Shown here in pieces: positions 16,051 to 25,399 of a DNA stretch of 64,000 nucleotides. Location: positions 5,437,001 to 5,501,000 of the forward strand of contig NZ_CP009286.1 in the NCBI RefSeq assembly GCF_000758685.1, in the 5' to 3' direction. This DNA is from Paenibacillus stellifer (GTDB lineage: Bacteria; Bacillota; Bacilli; Paenibacillales; Paenibacillaceae). A program made the translations under genes and the position numbers. Position 1 is the first letter of the stretch. Each line of letters begins with the position of its first letter. The notes beneath the pieces were generated by a model, which was not told the origin of the DNA, made no database searches, and saw only the letters and a list, made by a program, of their open reading frames with translations.

Positions 16051-16359
16051 TTAATCATTTAACCATTTGAGCCATTTATTGTAAATAGCCTGATCCATAT
16101 CCATATCATTATGCTTCCCCATCGACAGCACCAGCCCCAGCACATCGGCCAGCTCGGCTTCAAAATTGTCCCGCAGCTCGGTTTCGGTCTTTCCTCTGGC
16201 TCTGGATTTATGATTAAGCTCCAGGTAGCACTGCACCAGCTCTCCGAGCTCTTCCTGGATTTTTAGAAGGAACCATTCATTGCTTGGCTCTACATCAATT
16301 TTGCTGCAATAGCTTCGGGTTACACGGCTTACTTGTTCGGCTGCATCCTGCAGTTCCAT
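16051..16359 (-). CDS. MazG-like NTP pyrophosphohydrolase
   Basis: A 102-residue single-domain all-alpha NTP pyrophosphatase. The MazG metal-binding pattern is present: EELGELVQCYLE, then an acidic helix ending EAELADVLGLVL, giving the E-x3-E and E-x3-D type ligands. Such small proteins hydrolyse non-canonical or excess NTPs to NMP plus pyrophosphate. It is the first gene of the leftward DinB-containing cluster; AGGAGG lies upstream of its ATG. Confidence 0.85.
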   Translation of the reverse strand: MELQDAAEQVSRVTRSYCSKIDVEPSNEWFLLKIQEELGELVQCYLELNHKSRARGKTETELRDNFEAELADVLGLVLSMGKHNDMDMDQAIYNKWLKWLND

Positions 16360-16511
16360 GATCTCCTCCTGTAGCGTTATGTCTTAGCTCCCCTTCCATT
16401 TTACCGAATTCGGCGCGGGGACGCCTATAGAAGAAATTACAGAATTTCTCATAACCTTGGTAGGAGGATGCTACAATAGTTGTAGGTCATAAAGAAACGG
16501 AGCGTGAAGCC

Positions 16512-17333
16512 ATGATCCCCGAAGGAAATCTGTATTCCAATGTCGAGCGATTCAAGGGTTTTCAAAAAGAATACGACCGGTACCGGCCGGAAGCGCCGCC
16601 GATAGTAGCCGAACTGCTGACAGGCTACCTGGGAGCAAGACCCGGCCTTGTCGTCGATCTCGGCTGCGGGACCGGCCTGTCTACCTTTCTGTGGACGGGA
16701 AGAGCCGACCGGATCATCGGGGTCGAGCCGGGGGACGACATGCGGAGCCGGGCGCTGGAGAAATGGGACGCCCTGGGCAAGCCGCAGCATATCTCGTTCA
16801 TCCAGGGCTACTCCAACGCTCTGGAGCTTGGGGCGGAAGAGGCTGACATTATCACCTGCTCCCAATCCTTTCACTGGATGGAGCCGGTCAGCACCTTGAA
16901 GGAGGCGGCGCGGGTGCTGCGTACCGGCGGGGTCTTCGCCGCCTACGACTGCGACTGGCCGCCCGTGCTTGAGCCGGCTATCGAGAACATGTACAACGAC
17001 CTGATCAGCAAGGCGGATACTGTAATCGAAGGCCGGGTGCCGCCTGAGAGCAGGGCCCTGAAACGCAACAAGGATGAGCATCTGAGCCGAATCCGCGAGA
17101 GCGGGGTCTTCAGCTTCTGCCGGGAGCTGGTCTTCCACAACATGGAGCGCTGCGACGCGGAGCGGTATGTCGGCCTTACGCTCAGCCAGGGCGGGATGCA
17201 GACCGTTCTCAGGCTGGGCGGCGGCGAGCTGGACGAAGACATCGCCTTGTACCGTCAGGCGGTGGAGCAGTATTTTGCGGGGCGGACGCTGGATACGATG
17301 TTCGCCTACCGGATGCGGCTCGGGATCAAATAA
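16512..17333 (+). CDS. Class I SAM-dependent methyltransferase
   Basis: A 273-residue methyltransferase related to the trans-aconitate/UbiE-like group. Motif I is VVDLGCGTGLSTF, the acidic ribose contact is VEPG, and SFHWMEP is the characteristic post-motif of this family. Substrate is unknown. The start is supported by GGAG 9 bp upstream. It stands alone on the plus strand, divergent from the MazG-like gene and convergent with potD, with a shared terminator between. Confidence 0.9.
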   Translation: MIPEGNLYSNVERFKGFQKEYDRYRPEAPPIVAELLTGYLGARPGLVVDLGCGTGLSTFLWTGRADRIIGVEPGDDMRSRALEKWDALGKPQHISFIQGYSNALELGAEEADIITCSQSFHWMEPVSTLKEAARVLRTGGVFAAYDCDWPPVLEPAIENMYNDLISKADTVIEGRVPPESRALKRNKDEHLSRIRESGVFSFCRELVFHNMERCDAERYVGLTLSQGGMQTVLRLGGGELDEDIALYRQAVEQYFAGRTLDTMFAYRMRLGIK

Positions 17334-17452
17334 GCCTGCGGATAACCTGGACCATGAATGTACAGATGCCGGGAAGACACGGTTACAGCAGATAGGCAAG
17401 AGCATGAAAGACAAGAGCACGAGAAACAAGGGCGGCCTTGTCCTCGGCAAAA

Positions 17453-17502
17453 AAGAGGCTCATGGAGAAGCGGGGCAGTCCCCGGCATCTCTTGAGCCTC
17501 TT
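17453..17502 (-). terminator. Terminator of the potABCD operon
   Basis: AAGAGGCTCA (17453-17462) pairs with TGAGCCTCTT (17493-17502), with a CGGG/CCCG inner stem. The minus strand continues into a T run, so it ends potD; it may also serve the convergent methyltransferase gene. Confidence 0.8.
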
Positions 17503-17523
17503 GATCTTTTGGCAGAAGCATCT

Positions 17524-18597
17524 TCAATCGTTATGCATCTTGAACTTCAGGAACAGCTCGTTGTAATGGGCGAGCATCTTCTTGCCGAGATTGTCGTAGA
17601 CCTCCAGCTTGTCGGTGAGCTCCTTCGGCGGATAGAAGCGCTCATCTCCGGAAATATCCTCCGGCAGCAGCGCCAGCGCGTCCTTGTTCGGCGTAGAATA
17701 GCCGACATATTCGGCATTCTGCGCCGCCACCTCCGGCCGGAGCATGAAGTCGATGAACTTGTACGCCCCCTCTACATTGGCGGCGGTACGCGGAATGACA
17801 AGGTTATCGGCCCAGACGTTCGAGCCCTCTTTTGGCACCACATAATCCAGCTTGTCATTCTCGTCCATGATCTCCGAGGCGTCCCCGGACCAGACGACCC
17901 CGACGGCCGCTTCCTCGTTCGCGAGCAGCATCTTGATCTCGTCTCCGACAATCGCCTTGACGTTCGGCGACAGCTTGTTCAGCTTGGTCAGCGCCTCTTG
18001 CAGATGCTCTTCATTCCTGTCGTTCAAGGAATAGTGCAGACTGTTCAGCGCCATGCCCATGATCTCCCGCGCGCCATCCACGAGCATAATATTGTTCTTC
18101 AGCCGGCTGTCCCACAGATCATCCCAGCTGTCGAACTTGATCCCGTGCGTCAGCTCCGGGTTGTAAATAATGCCGACCGTGCCCCAGAAGTAGGGAACCG
18201 AGTACTTGTTGCCCTCATCGAACGACAGATTCATGAACCTGGAATCGATGTGGGACAGATTCGGCAGCTTGCTGTGATCGATCGGGAGCAGCAGATTCTC
18301 CTCTTTCATCTTGGCGATGGCATAATCCGAAGGGACCACCACGTCGAAATTCGTGCCCCCCTGCTCAATCTTCGTCAGCATCGCCTCATTGGAATCGAAG
18401 GTCTGGTAGATGACGGTAATGCCTGTCTCCTTCTGGAACTGCGTCAGCAGCTCCGGGTCGATATAGTCGCCCCAGTTGTAGATGGTCAGGGTGTTGCCGC
18501 CGGAATAGCCCTCGCTTTTGTTCATCCATGAGCCTAGATACATCAGGGCGAAAGCTGCGATCATAATCGCCAGAAAAGCGTTCACGAGCTGCTTCAT
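17524..18597 (-). CDS. potD: Spermidine/putrescine-binding protein PotD
   Basis: The extracytoplasmic substrate-binding protein of the polyamine ABC importer, 357 residues. TLTIYNWGDYIDPELL is the family N-terminal signature after the export segment, and FDVVVPSDYAIAKM and VPYFWGTVGI are further PotD-type blocks. The N-terminus is a hydrophobic helix (about residues 5-21) with no lipobox Cys, unlike most Gram-positive binding proteins, so it may stay tethered by an uncleaved helix. Its start overlaps the potC stop by 4 bp (ATGA). It is last in the operon. Confidence 0.95.
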   Translation of the reverse strand: MKQLVNAFLAIMIAAFALMYLGSWMNKSEGYSGGNTLTIYNWGDYIDPELLTQFQKETGITVIYQTFDSNEAMLTKIEQGGTNFDVVVPSDYAIAKMKEENLLLPIDHSKLPNLSHIDSRFMNLSFDEGNKYSVPYFWGTVGIIYNPELTHGIKFDSWDDLWDSRLKNNIMLVDGAREIMGMALNSLHYSLNDRNEEHLQEALTKLNKLSPNVKAIVGDEIKMLLANEEAAVGVVWSGDASEIMDENDKLDYVVPKEGSNVWADNLVIPRTAANVEGAYKFIDFMLRPEVAAQNAEYVGYSTPNKDALALLPEDISGDERFYPPKELTDKLEVYDNLGKKMLAHYNELFLKFKMHND

Positions 18598-19418
18598 CTC
18601 GGCACCCCCGCATCCGCCGCCGGCTCGGCCGGAGATTGCTTGGCCTTCTTCGTCGTCAGCACGTAATACACCGCCACAAGCAGCACCGTGAACAGGAAAA
18701 TGAGCGTGGACAGCGCATTGATCGACAGCGATACGCCCTGGCGGGCCCGTGAATAAATTTCGACCGACAGCGTGGAATAGCCGTTGCCCGTTACGAAGAA
18801 CGTCACCGCGAAGTCATCGAGCGAATAGGTCAGCGCCATGAAGAAGCCGCTGAAGATACCGGGTCTTATGACTGGCAGGATAACCTTGGTCAGCACATCG
18901 GTACTGGAGGCGCCGAGGTCCCGCGCGGCGTCAGCAAGGCTAGGACTCATCTCCTCCAGATGCGGCAGAATCATCAGAACCGCGATCGGCACGCTGAAGG
19001 CGATATGCGACAGCAGCACAGACGAGAAGCCGAGCTTCACACCCGCGATCGTGAACAAAATCAGGAACGAAGCGCCGATGATGACATCGGGGCTAACGAT
19101 CAGCACGTTGTTCAGCGACAGCAGCGTATTCTTGGCTCTCCGGCTCCGGACCCGCTGAATGGCGAGCGCGCCGATCACGGCGATGACGGTCGCGATTGCC
19201 GACGACAGCAGCGCGATCACCAGCGTGTTGATGACGATGATGATCAGCCGGGTGTCCTGGAACACCTCGCGGTAGTATTCGAGCGTGAAGCCCTCGAATT
19301 TATGCATCGTCCCACCGCTGTTGAACGAGTAATACATCAAATAGAATATCGGTGCATACAGCACGACAAAGACAAGGACCAGATACAGATTGGACCAGCG
19401 GTTTCGCTTATTTTCCAT
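18594..19418 (-). CDS. potC: Spermidine/putrescine permease PotC
   Basis: One of the two inner-membrane permease subunits, 274 residues with six predicted helices. The EAA loop that docks on PotA is seen as [22 protein letters not shown]. It opens with the basic N-terminus typical of PotC (MENKRNRW). The gene overlaps potB by 11 bp and potD by 4 bp, so the permease subunits and binding protein are made together. Confidence 0.95.
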   Translation of the reverse strand: MENKRNRWSNLYLVLVFVVLYAPIFYLMYYSFNSGGTMHKFEGFTLEYYREVFQDTRLIIIVINTLVIALLSSAIATVIAVIGALAIQRVRSRRAKNTLLSLNNVLIVSPDVIIGASFLILFTIAGVKLGFSSVLLSHIAFSVPIAVLMILPHLEEMSPSLADAARDLGASSTDVLTKVILPVIRPGIFSGFFMALTYSLDDFAVTFFVTGNGYSTLSVEIYSRARQGVSLSINALSTLIFLFTVLLVAVYYVLTTKKAKQSPAEPAADAGVPR

Positions 19419-20217
19419 GCCGCACCTCCTTCCGGCCGCCCAGCAACACCATCACCAGCGCCATGACGAAGATCAGGAACATCGCAACTGTAGAGCCCAT
19501 GCCCCAATCCTGCGTCACCAGAAAATGCTGCTCGATCGCCGTGCCCAGCGTAATGACCCGGTTCCCCGCGATCAGGCGGGTGATCATGAACAGCGAAAGG
19601 GCCGGAATGAAGACCGCCATGCAGCCCGAACGGACGCCCGAGATCGTCAGGGGAAAGACCACCCGCCGGAAGGTTGTCCACCCCGAAGCGCCCAGATCAC
19701 GCGCCGCCGCAAGCAGCGACGGATTGAGATCCTCCAGGGCGCTGAAGATCGGCAGAATCATGAACGGGATAAAAATATAGACCGAGACGAACACAAAGCT
19801 GAAGCCCGTGAACAGAATCTGCTGCGAGCCGATGCCCAGTACGTCCAAAATGCTGTTCACCGGTCCGAACGTGCCAAAGATGCCGATGAACGCATACGTC
19901 TTCAGCAGCAGGTTGATCCATGTCGGTAAAATAATGAGCAGCAGCCAGAGCTGCTTGTGCTTCGCTCTTGTCAGCAGCCAGGCGGCCGGGTAAGCCACCA
20001 GCAGCGAGAACGCCGTGATCAGAAAGGCATACCAGAACGAGCTGAGCGTCATCCGCAAATAGACCGGCGTGAAAAAGTCCGCGTAATTGGACAGTGTCAG
20101 GTTGCCCTCGATGTCGAAGAGCGAGTAGTACAGCACGAGCAGCACGGGCGCGACGACGAACAGCGCGATCCACAGATAATACGGGATAAGATAGAACGGC
20201 TTGCTCTTACTTGCCAT
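19408..20217 (-). CDS. potB: Spermidine/putrescine permease PotB
   Basis: The second permease subunit, 269 residues. It has a long periplasmic first loop ([16 protein letters not shown]) as in PotB and an EAA loop [20 protein letters not shown]. It overlaps potA upstream and potC downstream, 11 bp each. The partnership with PotC in the PotABCD complex follows from order and similarity. Confidence 0.95.
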   Translation of the reverse strand: MASKSKPFYLIPYYLWIALFVVAPVLLVLYYSLFDIEGNLTLSNYADFFTPVYLRMTLSSFWYAFLITAFSLLVAYPAAWLLTRAKHKQLWLLLIILPTWINLLLKTYAFIGIFGTFGPVNSILDVLGIGSQQILFTGFSFVFVSVYIFIPFMILPIFSALEDLNPSLLAAARDLGASGWTTFRRVVFPLTISGVRSGCMAVFIPALSLFMITRLIAGNRVITLGTAIEQHFLVTQDWGMGSTVAMFLIFVMALVMVLLGGRKEVRHGK

Positions 20218-21283
20218 GAGCTTCCACCTCGCCGTACGCTTCCAGCCGTCTGTCGAACTCCTCCTCCGTCTCGCCGAACCTCATGACATGGATCGCTTCC
20301 GGATCGAAATAGAGGCCGATCTCGCCGCCCACCTCCGCCTTGCGGGTAGAATGGACCAGCCATTCCTGGCCCGATTCGTCGTAGCAGCTGATCTCGTAAT
20401 GCACGCCCCGGAACAGCTGGCTGTCCACCCGGACGCGGAGCTTGCCCTGATCGAGCGGCACAATCTCCAGATCCTCCGGCCGGATGACGATCTCGATCGG
20501 CTCATTCGGACGCAGACCGGCGTCCACGCACTCGAAGCGGCGGCCGTTGAACTCCGCCAAATAGTCTTCGATCATAACTCCCGGCACGATATTGGATTCA
20601 CCGATAAAGTCGGCGACATAACGGTTGATCGGCTCATCGTAAATGTCGTTAGGCGTGCCGCTCTGCTCGATCCGTCCCTTGTTCATGACGAAGATCCAGT
20701 CCGACATCGCCAGCGCTTCCTCCTGGTCGTGGGTAACGAAGATGAAGGTGATCCCGAGACGCTGCTGCATCTCCCGCAAAATATACTGCATCTCGGTACG
20801 CAGCTTCAGATCGAGCGCAGACAGAGGCTCGTCCAGCAGCAGCACCTGCGGCTCGTTGACAATGGCCCGGGCAATCGCGACCCGCTGGCGCTGACCGCCG
20901 GACATTTCGCTTACCGACCGGTTCCCGTATCCGGCCAGGTTGACGAAGCGCAGCGCTTCCTGGACTTTCTGCTCGATAACCGGCTTCTTCAGCTTCTTGA
21001 CGCGCAGACCGAACGCCACATTCTCGAACACGTTCAGGTGCGGGAACAGGGCATAATCCTGAAACACCGTGTTGACCTGACGCTCGTTGGCGGGAATGCG
21101 GTTCATGACCTTGCCTTCCATCGTTATGGTTCCCTCGGTCGGTTCGGCGAAGCCGGCGATCAGACGCAGAATTGTCGTCTTGCCGCAGCCTGACGGTCCG
21201 AGCAGCGTGTAGAATTTACCGCGTTCGATGTCGAAGCTGACGCCCTTGAGCACCGGCTCCTCATCCTCGTCGTAACGCTTCAT
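20207..21283 (-). CDS. potA: Spermidine/putrescine ABC ATPase PotA
   Basis: The ATP-hydrolysing subunit: Walker [11 protein letters not shown]-loop [10 protein letters not shown], signature MSGGQRQR, Walker [14 protein letters not shown]-loop VTHDQ, and a C-terminal TOBE-like domain. The annotated ATG (21283) probably is not the true start. Upstream codons to 21343 stay open and encode IIISFQNV, the expected first beta strand of PotA, and the only Shine-Dalgarno sequence (AAGGGGG, 21341-21335) lies before this extension. No ATG, GTG or TTG is available there, so a non-AUG start (for example ATA 21325 or ATT 21319) is suspected. First gene of the operon. Confidence 0.95.
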   Translation of the reverse strand: MKRYDEDEEPVLKGVSFDIERGKFYTLLGPSGCGKTTILRLIAGFAEPTEGTITMEGKVMNRIPANERQVNTVFQDYALFPHLNVFENVAFGLRVKKLKKPVIEQKVQEALRFVNLAGYGNRSVSEMSGGQRQRVAIARAIVNEPQVLLLDEPLSALDLKLRTEMQYILREMQQRLGITFIFVTHDQEEALAMSDWIFVMNKGRIEQSGTPNDIYDEPINRYVADFIGESNIVPGVMIEDYLAEFNGRRFECVDAGLRPNEPIEIVIRPEDLEIVPLDQGKLRVRVDSQLFRGVHYEISCYDESGQEWLVHSTRKAEVGGEIGLYFDPEAIHVMRFGETEEEFDRRLEAYGEVEAHGK

Positions 21284-21471
21284 AACATTCTGAAATGAAA
21301 TAATGATAGATTCCTGAATGGCTATTTTTGTCAGCCCCCTTGCTTATGTATGAATTCGGTTAAGATTATCATACCCCGTTTTGACGGTTACGGCATCAAT
21401 TCTTTCGCTTCAGCCGCTTGATGTTCGTAATGTTGTAATAAGTGCCTACTGAACCATAATTCCGGCGGTGC

Positions 21472-21477
21472 TATAAT
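21472..21477 (+). promoter_or_regulatory. -10 element of the exporter-like gene
   Basis: TATAAT about 50 bp before the start at 21526. The -35 region 17 bp upstream (CTGAAC) is poor. Confidence 0.5.
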
Positions 21478-21525
21478 GAAAAGTGTCTGAAAACAGCGTA
21501 AACTTGCTAAAATTTTTGAAAAGAG

Positions 21526-22659
21526 ATGAGTGTCATGCACGAGGGGCTGCAGGAGCGTCTTGAAAAGTACGGTTTTTCCTTATATATGATTCGGGTCACG
21601 CTTGCGGCTTCGATATCCTGGATGGTTGTGCACGCCATCTACGGCGGCGAGTTCTCCTACTTCGCTCCGCTGGCGGCAATCCTGATTACGCAGGGCAGCG
21701 TGAGGGCCTCTTTGGAAAAAGGCCTCTGCCGGCTGCTCGGCATCGTGCTTGGCGGAACCGTCAGCCTGCTGGTCGGGCATTTCATGAACGTTGGTCCGCT
21801 GTCCATCCTGCTGATTCTGCTGGTCGGGCTTGGAATCGCCACCGCCTGCAAGATCAACTTCCAGGCCATCACCCAGGTCGGCGTCACTTCCGTTCTGGCG
21901 ATTACCTTTATCCAGGATCACTACGTGATGTACCGGGCATCCGAAACCTTGATCGGCGTCGTCATCGCGCTGGTCTTCAATATGATTATCGTTCCTCCGA
22001 AGAGCTTCGGCAGCGCAAGAGGAGCCGCGCTCGAAGGAAGTCTGCTGCTGGCGGACGGGCTGAACGGCATCGCGCCGGGGCGGGCTGAAGCCATGCAGGC
22101 GGAATTCCTCAAGCGGGCGGACGAACTGCTCAAGGCCAGCACACGCAAGCAGGCCGAGCTGCACTTCACCATTTGCCATCTGCCGAACCGCTATGAACTG
22201 AGCATGCTGAAGCAATCGACTTCCCATCTGAAGACGATGCACGGCTATGTGAAAGAAATTGCAACCGAAATTTCGCTGCTTCCGGCGCATTACGCCGCAT
22301 CCGACTGGATGAAGGAGAATCTGCAAGCCACAGCAGACTGCATCGCCCTCTTCGGCGCCAAGGCCCTGTCAGCCGCCGACTGCGGCAGCGTGCTGCCGGA
22401 GAAGCTCCGGCTGGCACGGGAGCTGCAGCTGACCAGCTTCTCCGAGCTGCAGGGAAGCTGCTCGCTGACCGCCATTCGCGATCTCGGCGCCGTCTTCTCC
22501 CATCTGAACCGGCTGTTGAATGAAGTGGAGCGCGCCGACTACGACTTCTGCTCCGCCGCCCCGCAGCGGGCGCTGGCCCATGCGAACCGGGCTGTACGCT
22601 TCGCCAAGGATAAACGCCTTACGGCGTCCTCCAGACGCCATGCGTTTACCGAGAAATAG
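21526..22659 (+). CDS. FUSC/aromatic-acid-exporter-type membrane protein
   Basis: A 377-residue protein with about five N-terminal membrane helices (residues 20-155: FAPLAAILITQGSVRASLEKG, given in part, is the ArAE/FUSC signature) and a helical cytoplasmic C-terminal domain. The family exports aromatic carboxylic acids or is of unknown function. The last 17 or so codons (KDKRLTASSRRHAFTEK) and the stop lie inside a 95-bp dispersed repeat that recurs at 48564, so the original C-terminus was probably different. An alternative start is the ATG at 21535. It is divergent from potABCD. Confidence 0.85.
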   Translation: MSVMHEGLQERLEKYGFSLYMIRVTLAASISWMVVHAIYGGEFSYFAPLAAILITQGSVRASLEKGLCRLLGIVLGGTVSLLVGHFMNVGPLSILLILLVGLGIATACKINFQAITQVGVTSVLAITFIQDHYVMYRASETLIGVVIALVFNMIIVPPKSFGSARGAALEGSLLLADGLNGIAPGRAEAMQAEFLKRADELLKASTRKQAELHFTICHLPNRYELSMLKQSTSHLKTMHGYVKEIATEISLLPAHYAASDWMKENLQATADCIALFGAKALSAADCGSVLPEKLRLARELQLTSFSELQGSCSLTAIRDLGAVFSHLNRLLNEVERADYDFCSAAPQRALAHANRAVRFAKDKRLTASSRRHAFTEK

Positions 22660-22699
22660 AAGACCTGTTGTAAGCAACAACTTATAAAGTCTTATATTT
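22605..22699 (+). repeat. 95-bp structured repeat, copy 1
   Basis: About 92% identical (8 differences in 95, no gaps) to 48564-48658. It can fold into two hairpins: a GGCGTC/GACGCC stem within a longer imperfect one, and TTGTAAG/CTTATAA enclosed by AAGAC/GTCTT. Several differences between the copies keep pairing through wobble pairs. The copy overlaps the 3' end of the upstream gene and carries its stop codon. Confidence 0.85.
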
Positions 22700-22705
22700 C
22701 AAAAA

Positions 22706-22748
22706 GGGACTCTCCCACAAGCTTTAAGCTTGGGAGCGTCCCTTTTTT
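22706..22748 (+). terminator. Terminator between convergent genes
   Basis: GGGAC-t-CTCCCA (22706-22717) pairs with TGGGAG-c-GTCCC (22731-22742), followed by TTTTTT; A's precede it, so it can serve both strands. Confidence 0.85.
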
Positions 22749-22799
22749 ATGCGCTGATTATCCTGTAAGCTTCTGTTCCTCCCGCCGGCTTCTCTCCCG

Positions 22800-23402
22800 T
22801 TATTCCCCGTAGACTGGACGTTCCAGATCGAAGATGCGGCCGATCAGACTGTATGAGTTTCCCGCCAGCCGGCTGACCGGCTTCAGGCCCGCGATGTCGA
22901 TCCGGCCGTTGTGAATGAGATCGTCCCGTACGTAGAAGCTCAGCGCCTCGCCTACGAACAGGTCAAAGTGGCCAAGATCCGCATGGTGAACGAGGCGGCA
23001 CTCTATCGCGACCGGACTTTCCGCAACGCGGGGAACGGCCACGATCTCCGACGGAACAGCCGTCAGGCCCGCCAGTTCCAGCTCGCTCACGCCTTCCGGA
23101 GCGTTGATCGACGTATGATTGATCGCCTCGATGTTGTCTTCATCCGTGATGTGCACCACAAACTCTTCGCTGCGCAGAATGTTGCGCGCCGTGTCCTTCA
23201 GCGTTCCGTCCGCATGCTTGCCGCACGAGAACATGATCATCGGCGGATTATCGTTCACGATGTTGAAGAAGCTGAAGGGCGCCGCATTGACGACTCCATC
23301 CGCATCAATGGAAGTGACGAACGCGATCGGCCGCGGCACGACGCTGCCGATCAGGATTTTGTAATTGTCATGAATACTCTGCCCGCTTACCGGAATAATC
23401 AT
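22800..23402 (-). CDS. Flavin reductase-like FMN-binding protein
   Basis: A 200-residue protein of the flavin reductase/flavoredoxin family, which binds FMN in a split-barrel fold. Typical blocks are GSVVPRPIAFVTSIDADG, NAAPFSFFN and HTSINAPEGVSELELAGL. Natural electron acceptor unknown. GGAGG precedes the ATG. Its 5' end overlaps the end of the upstream EamA gene by 35 bp, so they are co-transcribed, divergent from a LysR gene. Confidence 0.9.
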   Translation of the reverse strand: MIIPVSGQSIHDNYKILIGSVVPRPIAFVTSIDADGVVNAAPFSFFNIVNDNPPMIMFSCGKHADGTLKDTARNILRSEEFVVHITDEDNIEAINHTSINAPEGVSELELAGLTAVPSEIVAVPRVAESPVAIECRLVHHADLGHFDLFVGEALSFYVRDDLIHNGRIDIAGLKPVSRLAGNSYSLIGRIFDLERPVYGE

Positions 23403-24309
23403 GGTTATCCTCCTTCGAGAACGCCACCTCTATGAGCCGGTCCGTTCTTGGCCGTACATTAACCAGCACTATACTGATTACGACCAGCAGCAGACCCGCC
23501 ACCAGATTCAGCGTTATCTGTTCATTTAGGAAGAGGACGCTTGAGCCGATGGAAACAAGCGGAATCAGGAAAGTGTAGGACCCCACCTTGCTCGCTTCGC
23601 CCTCATTGATTAGCTTAAAGTATACCAGCCAACCAAGAGCAATCACAAATACGGCAATAAACAACGTCTCGGAGATAAATGCGGCGTTCCAGGTAATCGC
23701 CCCCCAAGATTCGGTCGCACTTCCAGCCGCCAGCAAAATGACGCCGCCAATCGTTATCTGCATGGCCGTCATCCACAGAATGTCAACTCTTGCGGCGTTC
23801 CGCTTGATATAGATCGTCCCGAGCGCCCAGCACAGCGCGCTGAGCAGCGCCAGCACAATGCCAATCGGGGAGATGCTGCCCGAGAATCCGCCGGCGCTTA
23901 AAGCAGCCACACCGAGGAAGCCGATCACCAGGCCCGCGATTTTGCGTCCATACATGGACTCGCCAAGCCACAGCCAGGAGAACACCCCGAGCAGCACCGG
24001 CTGCAGAAAGACGATGGCCGAGAACAGCCCTGGCGCCACATACTGCAGGCCGATGGTTTGGAAGCCATAATAGAACACAATGCTGAGCAGAGCCGACATC
24101 AGATATATAGGCCACAGCTGCCTGAGCCTTAGAAGCCTCGCCTTTGGCAAAGCGATCAGAATTAGCAGCACTCCTCCGATGACGGTACGGATGCCGGAGA
24201 AAAGCAGCGGGGGCGCATAGGCAAGCGCCGCTTTTGATAATGGCCAATTGATGCCCCAGACTAGAATCAGGAACATCAGCAGCAGAAAAGTCGTTTTGGA
24301 GCGGGACAT
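23368..24309 (-). CDS. EamA/DMT-superfamily transporter
   Basis: A 313-residue membrane protein with ten predicted helices made of two EamA repeats. PPLLFSGIRTVIGG marks the first and ALCWALGTIYIKRNA the second. Such proteins export metabolites or amino-acid-like compounds; the substrate is not predictable. AAGGAGGG precedes the ATG. The C-terminal tail overlaps the flavin reductase start. The divergent LysR gene 24407 is the likely regulator. Confidence 0.9.
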   Translation of the reverse strand: MSRSKTTFLLLMFLILVWGINWPLSKAALAYAPPLLFSGIRTVIGGVLLILIALPKARLLRLRQLWPIYLMSALLSIVFYYGFQTIGLQYVAPGLFSAIVFLQPVLLGVFSWLWLGESMYGRKIAGLVIGFLGVAALSAGGFSGSISPIGIVLALLSALCWALGTIYIKRNAARVDILWMTAMQITIGGVILLAAGSATESWGAITWNAAFISETLFIAVFVIALGWLVYFKLINEGEASKVGSYTFLIPLVSIGSSVLFLNEQITLNLVAGLLLVVISIVLVNVRPRTDRLIEVAFSKEDNHDYSGKRAEYS

Positions 24310-24406
24310 GTAAGGCCCTCCTTGTATGATGATCTGTTAAGATGATACAATAACTGCAGTCATAAATAAAATGAATATTACTCATGAGGAGCATACCAAA
24401 ACTGAT

Positions 24407-25309
24407 ATGAACAAAGCGCAAATGGAGCTGTTCGTCAAAATCGCCGAAAGCGGAAGCTTCACCCGGGCTGGCCAGGAGCTGAACATGACCCAGCCTGCCG
24501 TAAGCCGGGCCATCTCCACCCTGGAAGCCGAGCTGGATGTCACGCTGCTGATTCGCGACCGGCGCGGCATCTCGCTGACCGAAATCGGGAAGCGGATTCT
24601 CGTGATCTTCCGGGATATTCTCAAAGGCTATGACCTTGTCGATCAGGAAATCGCTGCGGAAAAAGGGCTGGAGAAAGGCCTCATCTCCGTGGGGGCTTTT
24701 CCGGCGGCGGCGGCCTATTTCATTCCGCCCATCATTGGCGCCATCACCCGCAAATATCCGGGCCTGGATTTCCGGCTTCATGAAGGCTCGATTGCGGAGA
24801 TCAAGGAGTGGCTGGAGAACGGAGTCATCGACGTCGGCATCCTCATTCCGCCGTTTGACGGCTTCAAGACCTATCCCCTGTTCACGGAGAAGCTCTATGC
24901 GGTGCTGCCGGACAACCATCCGCTTGCGGCAAAGCCCGTCGTTCGGGCCAAAGAGCTGGCGGATGAGACGATGCTCATCTGCAGGTCGGGCTACGAGCCG
25001 CCGGTCGTCGATCTGTTTCGCCGGGCGGATGCGGACCTGTCTGCCAAGTATATCATCGGCAACTATCACACAGGGCTGAACATGGTCAAGGAAGGCCTTG
25101 CCTGCGCAGTCATGTCCCGGCTGTCCCTGCTGGCTCCGCCGGAGGGCGTCGCCATCCGGGAGCTTGATCCGCCCGCTACCCGCGACATCGTTCTTGCGGT
25201 AAGCCCAGCCGGAAGCGCATCGCTTGCGGTCCGGCTGTTTCTGGACACGGCGACTGGAATGTTCAGCGAGGCCGGGAACGAGCCTGTTGGGACAACCGGC
25301 GTACAGTAA
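24407..25309 (+). CDS. LysR-family transcriptional regulator
   Basis: A 300-residue LysR regulator: N-terminal winged helix (FVKIAESGSFTRAGQELNMT, then QPAVSRAIS) and a periplasmic-binding-like effector domain (GLISVGAFPAAAAYFIPPII). The start was placed at the ATG giving the standard family N-terminus; a longer form from ATG 24371 is possible, and neither has ideal Shine-Dalgarno spacing (GAGGAG lies 16 bp before 24407). It is divergent from the EamA/flavin-reductase operon, the classic LysR arrangement, and ends just before an aldo-keto reductase gene. Confidence 0.9.
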   Translation: MNKAQMELFVKIAESGSFTRAGQELNMTQPAVSRAISTLEAELDVTLLIRDRRGISLTEIGKRILVIFRDILKGYDLVDQEIAAEKGLEKGLISVGAFPAAAAYFIPPIIGAITRKYPGLDFRLHEGSIAEIKEWLENGVIDVGILIPPFDGFKTYPLFTEKLYAVLPDNHPLAAKPVVRAKELADETMLICRSGYEPPVVDLFRRADADLSAKYIIGNYHTGLNMVKEGLACAVMSRLSLLAPPEGVAIRELDPPATRDIVLAVSPAGSASLAVRLFLDTATGMFSEAGNEPVGTTGVQ

Positions 25310-25399
25310 GCCGTAAGCCCAGGCGCATCCACTCCGCCTTATACTTGAAGCGGGACCGGAAAGTCACACATGCAACCGACACTAAAGGAGCGAACATTG

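Noticed and set aside
17167..18531. 454-codon rightward ORF
   Set aside because: Shadow of potD and the 3' end of the methyltransferase gene.
23783..25069. 428-codon leftward ORF
   Set aside because: Antisense to the LysR gene and out of frame in the EamA gene, both of which have clear homology.
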